Positions 46,480 through 54,852 of a stretch of 64,000 nucleotides of DNA are shown one piece after another. Positions within the stretch are counted from its first letter, which is position 1, and each line of letters starts with the position of its first letter. The notes beneath the pieces are model-generated. The model made no database searches, was not told the origin of the DNA, and was given only the letters and a program-made list of their open reading frames with translations. The position numbers and the translations under genes were made by a program. This DNA comes from Flavimaribacter sediminis (GTDB taxonomy: Bacteria; Pseudomonadota; Alphaproteobacteria; Rhizobiales; Rhizobiaceae): contig NZ_JAICBX010000003.1 of NCBI RefSeq assembly GCF_019492055.1, positions 1-64,000 on the forward strand, written 5' to 3'.

Positions 46480-47307
46480 TCAGGTCACCGAAGCGGCGTC
46501 CCAGCGGATGACGATCTTTTCCAGTACAGAGACGATCGCAAAGCCGGTGATTGCGATAAACGAGGCCGTCAAGATGCTGGCGAAGAGCCTCGGCGTGTCG
46601 AACTCGTACATGCTTTGGATCAGCAGATAACCGATCCCGTGATTGGCGCCGATCCATTCACCGACGATCGCGCCAAGCACGCACATCGTCACGGATATCT
46701 TCAAGGCGGAAAAGATGTAGGGCAGCGCGCTCTGGAGCCGCACCCGCATGAAGACTTCCGTTTTCGACGCCGAAAGCACGTGCATCAGTTCGACGAGTTG
46801 CGGATCAACCGCGCGGAAGCCGCGCACCGCATTGACCAGCGTTGGAAAGAAGCAGATCAGAGCTGCGACGACGACCTTCGGCTCGATGCCGTTTCCAAGC
46901 ATGATCTTCAGAACCGGGGCGATGGCGACGATCGGTATCGTCTTGATGATGATCGCGACGGGATAGAACATTTCCTCGATCAGTTTCGCGTAGACGAACG
47001 AGGCGGCGACCAGGATCGCAATGCAATTGCCAAGCAGGAAGCCCAGAAAGGCCTCGGTTATGGTCGGCACGGAACTGGAGGCGAGCAGGGCGAAATCGTT
47101 GCGCACGGCGAGAGCGACATCGCTCGGCGCCGGAACGAGGTAAACCGGGGTCTCCAGAACCCAGATGAGGAATTGCCACAGCGCAAGCAGTACGAAGAGA
47201 CCGAGGAGACCCATCACGACGGGCCGCGCGACGCCGGCGAACTGTCCGATCGAAGCGAAGACCGTCATGTCCGACGTCTTGACGTCGCTGGTGTTGGCGA
47301 TGCTCAT
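46480..47307 (-). CDS. ABC transporter permease (SsuC/TauC/ThiX type)
   Basis: 275-residue permease of the nitrate/sulfonate/pyrimidine-precursor class with about six helices. The coupling loop is LVELMHVLSASKTEVFMRVRLQSALPYIFSAL (residues about 175-205; key part LSASKTEVFMRVRLQ), preceded by IIKTIPIVAIAPVLKIMLGNG. It lies 5 bp after the ATPase gene and is the last gene of the three-gene transporter operon. Ligand class is inferred from the binding protein: sulfonate-like or thiamine-pyrimidine-like molecules. Confidence 0.9.
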   Translation of the reverse strand: MSIANTSDVKTSDMTVFASIGQFAGVARPVVMGLLGLFVLLALWQFLIWVLETPVYLVPAPSDVALAVRNDFALLASSSVPTITEAFLGFLLGNCIAILVAASFVYAKLIEEMFYPVAIIIKTIPIVAIAPVLKIMLGNGIEPKVVVAALICFFPTLVNAVRGFRAVDPQLVELMHVLSASKTEVFMRVRLQSALPYIFSALKISVTMCVLGAIVGEWIGANHGIGYLLIQSMYEFDTPRLFASILTASFIAITGFAIVSVLEKIVIRWDAASVT

Positions 47308-47312
47308 TCGTC

Positions 47313-48116
47313 TTATCCTTCGTCCAGCAGGGCGCGGAGCGCCGCCACATACCGGCCAAGTTCGGGCGCGTCCTTCAGTTTCTGATTGCGCTCTTCGGGC
47401 AGGTCGATGTCGAGTACGCCGGCGATGCGCGAAGGGCGGCGTCCCATGACGACGACCCGCTGTGAAAGAAACGCCGCCTCCTGCAACGAATGGGTGACGA
47501 AAACGACCGTCGTGCCGCTGCGCTTCCAGATCTTCAGCAATTCGATATTCAGCATGTCGCGCACAAGCTCGTCGAGCGCGCTGAAGGGCTCGTCCATCAG
47601 CAGAATACGCGGTCGCGTCACAAGCGCCCGCGCGATCGAGACGCGTTGCTTCATGCCGCCGGAAAGCTCGGCGGGAAGCGCATTTTCAAAGCCGTCGAGT
47701 TCGACAAGGCGAAGCGCCTCGGCCGGATCCATCGCCTGGTCGCCGGCCGCCGAGGCACCGCCCACCTTGAAGGGCAGGCTCACATTGTCGATAACCGAGG
47801 CCCACGGAAGCAGCGTTGGCTGCTGGAACACCATGCTGAACTGCCTGGCCCGCCTGGCCTTCTCCGGAAGCGCGCCCAATACCTGCACGCGTCCCTCCGT
47901 CGGCTTGATGATGTCGGCGATAACGCGAAGCAGCGTCGATTTCCCGCAGCCGGAATGCCCGATCAGGGTCAGGAATTCTCCATCACGGACATCAAGCGAA
48001 ATCCGGTCAATCGCCCGAACCTGGTTCTGGCCCTGTCCGAACGTCACCGACACATTCTCGATTTCAATGGCGGGCGTCGCCGGGATGTCGTCAAGCTGCA
48101 TGGCGGCTTCGGCCAT
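47313..48116 (-). CDS. ABC transporter ATP-binding protein (SsuB/TauB type)
   Basis: 267-residue ATPase: Walker [18 protein letters not shown] near 55, Q-loop FSMVFQQPTLLPWASVIDNV, signature LSGGMKQRVSIARALV, Walker B ILLMDEPFSALDELVR and switch His in VFVTHSLQEAAFLSQRV. The pattern FQQPTLLPW with SALDELVR is characteristic of the nitrate/sulfonate/taurine importers. A GAGGTAGG stretch precedes the ATG. It sits 4 bp after the binding-protein gene and 5 bp before the permease gene. Confidence 0.92.
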   Translation of the reverse strand: MAEAAMQLDDIPATPAIEIENVSVTFGQGQNQVRAIDRISLDVRDGEFLTLIGHSGCGKSTLLRVIADIIKPTEGRVQVLGALPEKARRARQFSMVFQQPTLLPWASVIDNVSLPFKVGGASAAGDQAMDPAEALRLVELDGFENALPAELSGGMKQRVSIARALVTRPRILLMDEPFSALDELVRDMLNIELLKIWKRSGTTVVFVTHSLQEAAFLSQRVVVMGRRPSRIAGVLDIDLPEERNQKLKDAPELGRYVAALRALLDEG

Positions 48117-48120
48117 GATC

Positions 48121-49128
48121 CTACCTCTTGGTCAACTCGGTCTGGTCGAGAATGCTGGAATCGAAGACGTCGCCGGTCTTCAGTTCGCCGATCTCGCCGA
48201 TCTTGGCGTAGAGATCCAGAGTGCGCTGCCAGCGGTCCTTGTCGACATTCGCAAAACCGTATTCGGCGGTATCTTCATTGTAGATATAACCGCCGTCAAG
48301 CATCACCTTCAGCGCCGCCGCCTCGGCTTCCGGCCGCAATCCTTCCGCGGTGGCGGTGACGATTTCGATCGCTTCTTCCGGATGGTCGGCGACGTAGGAC
48401 CATCCCTTGTCGACGGCCTCGAGGAACGCCGCCAGCATCGCGCTGTCATTCTCGATGGTCTCTGTGGTGGCGATGTAATAATTGGACTGGAACTGAAGCC
48501 CGTTGTCCCAGATGCTCTGGGTATTGTATCCGCCGGGATGATTGGCGATTGGCTCGAGCGTGGCGAGATTTGTCGGCCACGAGGCGACAACGTCCACCTG
48601 CCCCTGCATCAGCGCCGGTATCTGGGCCTGTACGAAGGTTATGTCGTCGATCGACAGCCCGCTGTGATCGAGCAGGGCTTTCACCTGCGGCAGACCGGTC
48701 TGGCTGGCGCCGATGCGTTTGCCTTTCCAGTCGGCGACCGACTTGACGCCGGTTTCGCCAAGCGAATAGAAAGTCAGCGGCGCGACCTGGAAGGACGCCC
48801 CGAAAGACTTGATCGGCAGACCCTTGTCGGCGGCGTACATGATTTGCGGCGCATAGGCGTGCGCGATGGTCGCAACGCCCGCCAGCGTTTCCTGAACGGT
48901 GTTGGTGCTCGGTCCGCCGGGAAGTATCTCGACGTCCAGTCCCATGTCCTTGAAAAAGCCTTTCTCCAGCGCGACGATTTCTCCGGCCGCCGCCGCATTC
49001 GGCAGCCAGGCAAGCTGGAACTTGACGACCTTGTCTGCGGCTTCCGCCGACGAAATTTGGGAAACTGCTGCGATCGTCGCCACGGCGGCGGCGCTTGTCA
49101 AAGACAGAAGTCGACGGCGAGAAATCAT
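48121..49128 (-). CDS. ABC transporter substrate-binding protein (NMT1/SsuA-like)
   Basis: 335-residue periplasmic binding protein of the NMT1/THI5-like family (PF09084). It has a twin-arginine-like signal (MISRRRLLSLTSAAAVATIA) cleaved near AEA. Typical strands: KFQLAWLPNAAAAGEIVALEKGFF with DMGLDVEILPGGPS, VKSVADWKGKRIGASQTG, and DVVASWPTNLATLEP. Family ligands include sulfonates, taurine, sulfate esters, HMP-type pyrimidines and riboflavin. The neighbouring arylsulfatase suggests a sulfate ester or sulfonate (inference). AGGAG lies before the ATG; the gene leads the three-gene minus-strand operon. Confidence 0.9.
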   Translation of the reverse strand: MISRRRLLSLTSAAAVATIAAVSQISSAEAADKVVKFQLAWLPNAAAAGEIVALEKGFFKDMGLDVEILPGGPSTNTVQETLAGVATIAHAYAPQIMYAADKGLPIKSFGASFQVAPLTFYSLGETGVKSVADWKGKRIGASQTGLPQVKALLDHSGLSIDDITFVQAQIPALMQGQVDVVASWPTNLATLEPIANHPGGYNTQSIWDNGLQFQSNYYIATTETIENDSAMLAAFLEAVDKGWSYVADHPEEAIEIVTATAEGLRPEAEAAALKVMLDGGYIYNEDTAEYGFANVDKDRWQRTLDLYAKIGEIGELKTGDVFDSSILDQTELTKR

Positions 49129-49229
49129 CTTGCTCTCCTTTTAGCCAAGTGAAGGAATTGCCCAATTTCCAATCACATTAGTGGAGAGCGGGACCATTCA
49201 TCTCATATCTTTTCTCGCAATCGCCATTA

Positions 49230-49241
49230 CACTTGGTTATG
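49230..49241 (-). promoter_or_regulatory. putative LysR-type operator upstream of the ABC operon
   Basis: On the minus strand this reads CATAACCAAGTG, differing at one base from CATAACCAAATG in the regulator/sulfatase divergent region (50201-50212). It lies about 100 bp upstream of the binding-protein start. A related half-site, TAGCCAAGTG on the plus strand at 49142-49151, forms an inverted pair with it. Confidence 0.35.
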
Positions 49242-50180
49242 TCAGGCCAATGGCGTGGGTATCGCCGTATGCTCATCGAGCACATCTTTCATTGCGGTGA
49301 GGACGCCATTGATGGGCGGCAGCCTGTCCAGCCCCTTCCGGTACACGAATCCCATGTCGAATTCGTGGACGGTCTGCGGAAGGTCGAGCACCTTGAGGCC
49401 GCTACCGATTGGACTTCTTGCGATCATCTCCGATTCGAAAAACAGGTAGCCGCCTGAGCGAACGAGTTCGACGCAGGCGTAGATCGAGCTTGTCTCGATC
49501 ATGTTGCGCGGCGGCGGCGCCTCCATAGATTTCAGGAACCCGGACAGAATTTCCATGATGTCGGTCGTGGCGACAAAGGATACGAAAGGGTACTCGACGA
49601 TCCGGCCGGGATCGATCGGACCTTCGACCCTGGCGAGCGGATGGTCCGGAGAACACATGATCGCCATTCTGGCCTTCGTCAGCGACTTGCGCACATAACC
49701 CGGAAACTGGTTCTGGCGGATGAGCGCGCCTGCGAACACATCGATCCGTCCGAGGCGCAGATCCTCGATCATCCGGTCGACCGATCCGGTCTGGATCATC
49801 ACCCGGTGCCGGGGATAACGGCGATGAAAGCGCGGCAGGGCCGCGGGCACCACTGTCGACGTCCACACCGGTCCGGTGCCGAGCCGGATCGTCGACTCCT
49901 GGTCGGAGATGGCGTTCTGGATTTCCTGCAGCGCATGTTCGTATTCCAGCCCGATCGTTTGGGCGTGATTGAAGAACCTGCGGCCGGCTTCGGTCAGCTC
50001 CGTCCCGCTTGCATGTCTCTCGAACAGCCGGGTGCCGAGCATCACTTCCAGCTTCCTGATATTCTTGGAAAGCGCGGGCTGGGAGATTCTGAGCCTTTTG
50101 GATGCCCGCGTGATGCCTTTGTCTTCGGCGACGGCGACGAAATGCCGGAGCAAGGTCAGGTTTGGTACTTCGAAAGCCAC
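49242..50180 (-). CDS. LysR family transcriptional regulator
   Basis: 312-residue LysR regulator. The N-terminal HTH (residues about 7-66: LLRHFVAVAEDKGITRASKRL, then SQPALSKNIRKLEVMLGTRLFER in pieces) is followed by a co-inducer-binding domain with DLRLGRIDVFAGALIRQNQ. The start is a GTG at 50180; no suitable ATG is near. It lies between the NMT1-type transporter (same strand, 113 bp downstream) and the divergent arylsulfatase gene. It is the obvious regulator of both, possibly responding to sulfur supply as CysB/Cbl relatives do. A repeated 12-bp motif near both targets supports this. Confidence 0.9.
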   Translation of the reverse strand: MAFEVPNLTLLRHFVAVAEDKGITRASKRLRISQPALSKNIRKLEVMLGTRLFERHASGTELTEAGRRFFNHAQTIGLEYEHALQEIQNAISDQESTIRLGTGPVWTSTVVPAALPRFHRRYPRHRVMIQTGSVDRMIEDLRLGRIDVFAGALIRQNQFPGYVRKSLTKARMAIMCSPDHPLARVEGPIDPGRIVEYPFVSFVATTDIMEILSGFLKSMEAPPPRNMIETSSIYACVELVRSGGYLFFESEMIARSPIGSGLKVLDLPQTVHEFDMGFVYRKGLDRLPPINGVLTAMKDVLDEHTAIPTPLA

Positions 50181-50200
50181 GGGATGCGATCCGTCCGGGT

Positions 50201-50212
50201 CATAACCAAATG
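50201..50212 (+). promoter_or_regulatory. putative LysR-type operator in the regulator/sulfatase divergent region
   Basis: CATAACCAAATG, 21 bases upstream of the LysR start codon. A one-mismatch copy in inverted orientation lies upstream of the transporter operon (49230-49241). LysR proteins normally bind beside their own divergent promoter, as here. Confidence 0.35.
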
Positions 50213-50340
50213 GAATTAGCGACGGTCACAATTCTATTGGCCCGCAGGGACCCTTTGTCAATTATCGGGGCCGGGGCAATCCGTCCTGCAATCGCGGTGA
50301 ACGGATCCATGGCGGCAGATCGACAGAATGGAGCACAGGC

Positions 50341-52548
50341 GTGACCGAGAAGTTCAAAGGCAAAATCGCGGAGACTTTCGACGGATCGGAACCCTGGTGG
50401 CCTGAAAGGAGCAGAGGAAAATCGCCGAACATCATCACGGTCGTTTTCGATGACACCGGCTGGTCGGATTTTGGCTGCTACGGCTCGGAAATCAGAACGC
50501 CGACCATCGACGCCCTCGCCGCAAAGGGTCTGCGCTACACCAATTTCCACGTTACGCCGCTGTGTTCTCCGACCCGCGCCTGCCTGATGACCGGCAAGAA
50601 CCATCACCGGGTCGGCATGCGCTGTCTCGCCGACACCGACACCGGATTTCCGAATGGCCGCGGCAGCATTCCCCAGGATACGCCGCTTCTGCCGGCAATG
50701 CTGAGGGACCGCGGCTACGGCGCCTACATGATCGGCAAATGGCACCTGACGCCGGCCCACGAGATCACGCCGGCCGGTCCGTTTTCCAACTGGCCGGTCG
50801 CTCGCGGCTTCGATCGCTACTACGGCTTTCTCGGCGGCTGCACGGACCACTATGCGCCGGAGCTGTGCCAAGACAACCATTCCATCGATCCGCCATTGGA
50901 CGACGGTTATCACCTTACGGAGGATCTCTGCGACCGGGCGATTCACTATCTGCGCGACCATGCGAGCTGCCGCGGAGACGAACCAGTTTATCTCAACATC
51001 TGCTTCGGTGCGACGCACGCGCCGATCCAGGTGGAGCGACGTTATATCGACCCCTACGTAGAGGTGTTTGAGAAGGGTTGGGACACGGTTCGGGAAAACC
51101 GGCTTGCCCGTCAGAAGACGCTCGGCCTCGTGCCGGAAAACACCGAACTCGCGCCGCGCAATCCGGAAGTGCCGGCCTGGGATACTTTGAGCGACGACCA
51201 GAAGACCGTTTACACGAGACTTCAATCGGCTTTTGCCGGCTTCCTCGAACACGCCGACGAGCAGCTTGGCCGCGTGGTGGCGGAACTTGAGCGCCTCGGC
51301 ATGCGCGAGGATTCGATCATCGTCGTCATCTCCGATAACGGCGCAAGCCGCGAGGGCGGAGACCATGGCGCCGTCGACACCAATGCGCCCTATTCCGGTC
51401 GCCCGGAAACGGTCGAGGAGATGATGGCGAAGCTCGACGATGTCGGCGGACCGGCGGGTCCGGCGCATTATCCGCAAGGCTGGGCCACGGCGGGAAACAC
51501 CCCTTTCAGGCGCTACAAGCAATATGTCGAACTGGGCGGCGTGCGCTCGCCGCTGGTCGTCAACTGGCCGGCGGGCATCGCAAATCCCGGTGAAGTGCGC
51601 GACCAGTTCCTGCATGTCGTCGATCTGGCTCCTACGCTTCTGAGCCTCAGCGGCGAAGTGATGGAAACCGATTTCGACGGCGAAGACTTCTCCGCCACCT
51701 TCGCCGACGCGACGGCGTCGACCCGGAATGTACAATACTGGGAGATGTTCGGCAGGCGCGCGGTCTACGCCGACGGCTGGAAGGCCATCGCTACCCATGA
51801 AAAGGGCGAAGCCTACGAACAGGATGAATGGACGCTCTATGACACAAGCGAGGATTTTTCGGAAACCAGAGACCTTGCCGGGAAAAACCCGGAACAGCTG
51901 GAAAGACTGAGGGCGATCTGGAGCGAACAGGCGGCCGCCAACGAGGTGTGGCCGCTCGACGACCGGACGCTGGTCGATATCATCAAGTTCCGTCAGCCCA
52001 ACGGCCTGATGGCGCGCGACGAGATCACTCTTTACCCCGGGCAGGGTCATCTGGCCCAGGTCAGCATGGTGACGGCGTCAGAGCGGTCGATGGAAATCAC
52101 CGCGCATTTCTCGAAGCCGGTGGGGGCCGATCATCCCGGAGGCGTTCTCGTCGCCAGCGGCGACCGCAATGGCGGTTACGCGTTCTACATCAAGGATGGA
52201 AATCTGCATTTCGAGCATGTCAGACTCGGCGATCGCGTCACATTGAGCGCGCCGTCAGACGAACCGGTCCATCGCTGCAGCGTGGTGATCCATGTCGCCG
52301 ACGACCACTCCGCCAGCGCCATCCTGTTCGCGAACCGCAAAAGGCTTGGCCAGCGCTGCATTCCCCTGGTGTCCACCCATCTGTCCTTCTGGGGCCTGGA
52401 CGTCGGCCGGGACGCGGGCATTCCCGTAAGCGACGCCTACACAGCGCCCTTCCCCTTCCCCGACACGGAGCTCGACCGGGTGGTCATGCGTTTCTATGAG
52501 TCCATAACGGCGGAAGAAATCGCGATGGTGCTGGAAGCTGCAGAATAG
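50341..52548 (+). CDS. arylsulfatase (formylglycine-type sulfatase)
   Basis: 735-residue type I sulfatase. The start is a GTG at 50341 with GGAGC upstream. The metal-binding pair is Asp37-Asp38 (VVFDDTGWSDFG). The signature CSPTR (Cys75-Arg79, followed by ACLMTGKNHHRVG) is the C-x-P-x-R site in which a maturase turns Cys75 to formylglycine. GKWHLTP and VVISDNGASREGG supply further active-site residues. A C-terminal extension (about 600-735) looks like a beta-rich carbohydrate-binding-type domain. No signal peptide is visible, so it is probably cytoplasmic. It would release sulfate from an imported sulfate ester; divergent from the LysR gene. Confidence 0.92.
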   Translation: MTEKFKGKIAETFDGSEPWWPERSRGKSPNIITVVFDDTGWSDFGCYGSEIRTPTIDALAAKGLRYTNFHVTPLCSPTRACLMTGKNHHRVGMRCLADTDTGFPNGRGSIPQDTPLLPAMLRDRGYGAYMIGKWHLTPAHEITPAGPFSNWPVARGFDRYYGFLGGCTDHYAPELCQDNHSIDPPLDDGYHLTEDLCDRAIHYLRDHASCRGDEPVYLNICFGATHAPIQVERRYIDPYVEVFEKGWDTVRENRLARQKTLGLVPENTELAPRNPEVPAWDTLSDDQKTVYTRLQSAFAGFLEHADEQLGRVVAELERLGMREDSIIVVISDNGASREGGDHGAVDTNAPYSGRPETVEEMMAKLDDVGGPAGPAHYPQGWATAGNTPFRRYKQYVELGGVRSPLVVNWPAGIANPGEVRDQFLHVVDLAPTLLSLSGEVMETDFDGEDFSATFADATASTRNVQYWEMFGRRAVYADGWKAIATHEKGEAYEQDEWTLYDTSEDFSETRDLAGKNPEQLERLRAIWSEQAAANEVWPLDDRTLVDIIKFRQPNGLMARDEITLYPGQGHLAQVSMVTASERSMEITAHFSKPVGADHPGGVLVASGDRNGGYAFYIKDGNLHFEHVRLGDRVTLSAPSDEPVHRCSVVIHVADDHSASAILFANRKRLGQRCIPLVSTHLSFWGLDVGRDAGIPVSDAYTAPFPFPDTELDRVVMRFYESITAEEIAMVLEAAE

Positions 52549-52862
52549 CACAAACCGGTTTCGTCACCCGGAGAATTGAACAAAAGCAGAACATAAGGGC
52601 TGAATTGTTCGGCATTTCGTGCTATGGTCGGTTCCGCTCGCAAATCGGCGTCATCGGTTGTCTGCGCCCGTGAGGAAAGGTGAAATTCCGGATTCCCGAA
52701 ACAAAGCCAGATTGGTGAAAAGTCGCAAAATCACAGAATCCCGAAACAAAGCCAAATCCAGGAAAAGTGGCGAAACGCAGATTCCCGAAACAAACCCAGA
52801 TACCCGGAGGCGGCTGTGGTATTTATATAAGCTATTGATTTTAAATTATTATTTTACTCTGA
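52549..52862. other. intergenic region with tandem repeats and an AT-rich tail
   Basis: 314 bp between convergent genes. The middle part holds a short tandem repeat (52691-52799), followed by a very AT-rich stretch at 52817-52868 that runs into the stop codon of the DAO-family gene. No clean GC hairpin terminator and no supported gene. Confidence 0.6.
52691..52799. repeat. imperfect tandem repeat, 44-45 bp period, about 2.5 copies
   Basis: Three copies of GA(T/A)TCCCGAAACAAA(G/C)CCA begin at 52691, 52736 and 52780. The intervening halves (GGTGAAAAGTCGCAAAATCACA and CAGGAAAAGTGGCGAAACGCA, shown at 52714-52735 and 52759-52779) also align. A weaker partial unit, AGGAAAGGTGAAATTCCG, precedes the first copy. 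No unique spacers, so not a CRISPR. Function unknown. Confidence 0.7.
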
Positions 52863-54164
52863 TTATTTTCCGGACGCGTCACGCCAGCGATAATAGCGAA
52901 TGGATTGAGACAGAAACCACGGGTTCCCCGTATAGAAAGGCCGGGTGGAAAAGCGGGTCTTGTCGAGCGGCGTATCGCCCTCAGGGCTGCCCAGCACCTT
53001 CTGGCCGGCTTTCATTCCGAGATAGGTCGCCGTCGCGATGCCGGAGCCGCAATAGCCCATGGCGTAATGCATCCCGTCATGCTTGCCGACATGCGGCATG
53101 GAATCGAACGTGAAATCGACAAAGCCCATCCAGGAATGGCTGATGCGCACATCGCTGATCTGCGGAAAAAGGGAAATCAGCTCTTTTCGAAGCAAGGGCG
53201 CGCTTGTCTGAGCGTTGGTCTCCGTCAAGGAGACGCGTCCGCCGAACAACACCCTGCGTCCGTCCGGCGACGCGCGGTAGTAGTAAACGACCTTGCGGGA
53301 ATCCGTCACGATGCGGTCGTGGGGAAATATCTCGCGAACGGTTTCCGGCGCAAGCTCTTCTGTTGCGATGACGTAGCTGCCGATCGGGATCACGCGCCGG
53401 CGCAGCCATGGCGTCACAGCCCCGGTGTAACCGCTCGTGGCGACAATCACGTCGTCGGCGAGCACCGTCCCCTTCGCGGTCTGCAGCCGAAAGCCCTTGC
53501 CCTCGCGGCGAATATTCTCGACGCGGCAACGGGAGACGAACCGGGCGCCGGCGGCCTTGGCGCGGTCAACCAGCCCGTTCTGCAGTTTGGCCGGATCCAG
53601 CGCCGAGTTCATCGGCAGAACCGCTCCCCCGTAATAGGCGTCCGATCCGATTTCGCTGCACTGATCTGCGGGCGACACCATGTGCGCCTCCACCTCCAGC
53701 CCCTTGGTCTGGTTGGCGTATTTTCTGGCCATCGCCTCGTATTGTGCGGGATTGTGGGCGGCGAAGAACTTGCCGTTCGGCCGATAATCGCAATCGATCT
53801 CCTCCTGCACGATGAAATCGCGCAGGAATTCCGTCGACCGCATGCCTTCCTGAAGTATCCTGAGAGCAAGGTCTGCGCCGTATTTTCGGGTCAGCGACGA
53901 CAGCGACGGCTTGAGCGTATTGCTGATCTGTCCGCCGTTGCGCGAGCTGCAGCCCCAGCCCGGCTGCTCAGCGTCCAGAACCAGCGTCTCGCGACCGCCC
54001 CGGGCCGTGGCGATCGCCGCGCAAGACCCGGTATAGCCCCCGCCGACGATCGCCACCTCCGTTCTGGCGGGAAGATCTCGCTCGGGCGCCTCCGGCGCGG
54101 GACTGGCGTCCCACCAGTAGGGCCTGTCCTTGTAGTCTTCGGTGAAGATTTGCTGCATCGGCAT
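52863..54164 (-). CDS. DAO-family FAD-dependent oxidoreductase (amine/amino-acid oxidase, PuuB-like)
   Basis: 433 residues from the ATG at 54164 (another ATG is at 54158). It opens with an aromatic YWWDASPAPEAPERDLPART segment typical of gamma-glutamylputrescine oxidase and related proteins, then the FAD motif VAIVGGGYTGSCAAIATARGG and CSSRNGGQISNTLKPS. The C-terminal MGFVDFTFDSMPHVGKHDG and YAMGYCGSGIATATYLGMKAG segments complete the FAD site. It oxidises a secondary amine or amino-acid derivative, giving H2O2 or passing electrons on. It is 166 bp downstream of an Lrp-type regulator on the same strand, which may control it. Confidence 0.87.
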   Translation of the reverse strand: MPMQQIFTEDYKDRPYWWDASPAPEAPERDLPARTEVAIVGGGYTGSCAAIATARGGRETLVLDAEQPGWGCSSRNGGQISNTLKPSLSSLTRKYGADLALRILQEGMRSTEFLRDFIVQEEIDCDYRPNGKFFAAHNPAQYEAMARKYANQTKGLEVEAHMVSPADQCSEIGSDAYYGGAVLPMNSALDPAKLQNGLVDRAKAAGARFVSRCRVENIRREGKGFRLQTAKGTVLADDVIVATSGYTGAVTPWLRRRVIPIGSYVIATEELAPETVREIFPHDRIVTDSRKVVYYYRASPDGRRVLFGGRVSLTETNAQTSAPLLRKELISLFPQISDVRISHSWMGFVDFTFDSMPHVGKHDGMHYAMGYCGSGIATATYLGMKAGQKVLGSPEGDTPLDKTRFSTRPFYTGNPWFLSQSIRYYRWRDASGK

Positions 54165-54330
54165 TGTCGATGACACTCTCGTGGCCTTGCTCGGAATCGC
54201 CTGGCGTTCATTGACGATTAGCCCTTCCCGCCAGAGACGGCAATCGGGTCCGTGGAGCAAATCTCACAACATGTTCAGTTATTCAGGATGGCCGGCAGCA
54301 CATGCATGGCGAGCGGTCTCCGCGAAGGCG

Positions 54331-54807
54331 TCAGCGCAGTTTGGTTTCCGCGTAATGCAGGGGGAGCTCGGTCGTCGACTTGATCGTCTCCATGGCGAAC
54401 ATGCAGTTCACGTCGCTCATGTCCACCTTTTCGATCAGGCGCTTGTAGAACGCGTCATAGGCCTTGATGTTCGGCAAGGCGACGCGAATCAGGTAGTCGA
54501 TGTCTCCGCTCAACCGAAAGAAATCGACCACTTCGTCCATGTCCGAGACCGCCTTCTCGAACTTGTCGAGCCAGGCCCTGTTATGCTGGTTGGTGCGGAC
54601 CGCGATGAACGCGGTCACATCGACGTTCAGCTTCACGCTGTCCAGCAGCGCCACCCGGGAGCGGATGAACTTCTCTTCTTCGAGTTTCTGAATACGCCGC
54701 CAGCAGGGCGTCGCCGACAAGCCCACGCGACTTGCGATCTCGGTCGCCGGAAGCGTGCAATCCTTCTGCAGCAGCGCCAGGATCTTCTTGTCAATATCGT
54801 CAATCAT
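54331..54807 (-). CDS. Lrp/AsnC family transcriptional regulator
   Basis: 158-residue regulator. HTH: IDDIDKKILALLQKDCTLPA, then EIASRVGLSATPCWRRIQKLEEEKFI in pieces at residues 2-50; RAM domain from about 65, including DMDEVVDFFRLSGDIDYLIRVALPNI (key DFFRLSGDIDYLIRV). The LSATPCWRRI recognition helix is the classical Lrp form. GGAGG precedes the ATG. It begins 45 bp after the SDR gene that ends the long minus-strand operon and 166 bp before the amine-oxidase gene, so it could regulate either or both. Its ligand is likely an amino acid or related metabolite. Confidence 0.91.
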   Translation of the reverse strand: MIDDIDKKILALLQKDCTLPATEIASRVGLSATPCWRRIQKLEEEKFIRSRVALLDSVKLNVDVTAFIAVRTNQHNRAWLDKFEKAVSDMDEVVDFFRLSGDIDYLIRVALPNIKAYDAFYKRLIEKVDMSDVNCMFAMETIKSTTELPLHYAETKLR

Positions 54808-54852
54808 TGTGACGTCTCCTCCCGTCCGGCGCGGCGTCGCCGGTCCTTCTCA

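Noticed and set aside
46468-47385. 305-codon plus-strand frame opposite the SsuC-type permease
   Set aside because: Asp/Arg/His-rich low-information protein with no hydrophobic core, exactly opposite a gene with clear permease motifs.
49145-49236. 7-bp inverted repeat CCAAGTG...CACTTGG as a terminator for the LysR gene
   Set aside because: The arms are 78 bp apart with no T-tract; they are better explained as copies of a regulator-binding motif.
52691-52799. CRISPR-like array
   Set aside because: Only two to three imperfect copies in direct tandem, with the between-copy sequence also similar; no unique spacers and no cas genes in the window.
52619-53113. 164-codon plus-strand frame covering the tandem repeat
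   Set aside because: Its N-terminal part is just the translated repeat and its C-terminal part lies antisense to the amine-oxidase gene.
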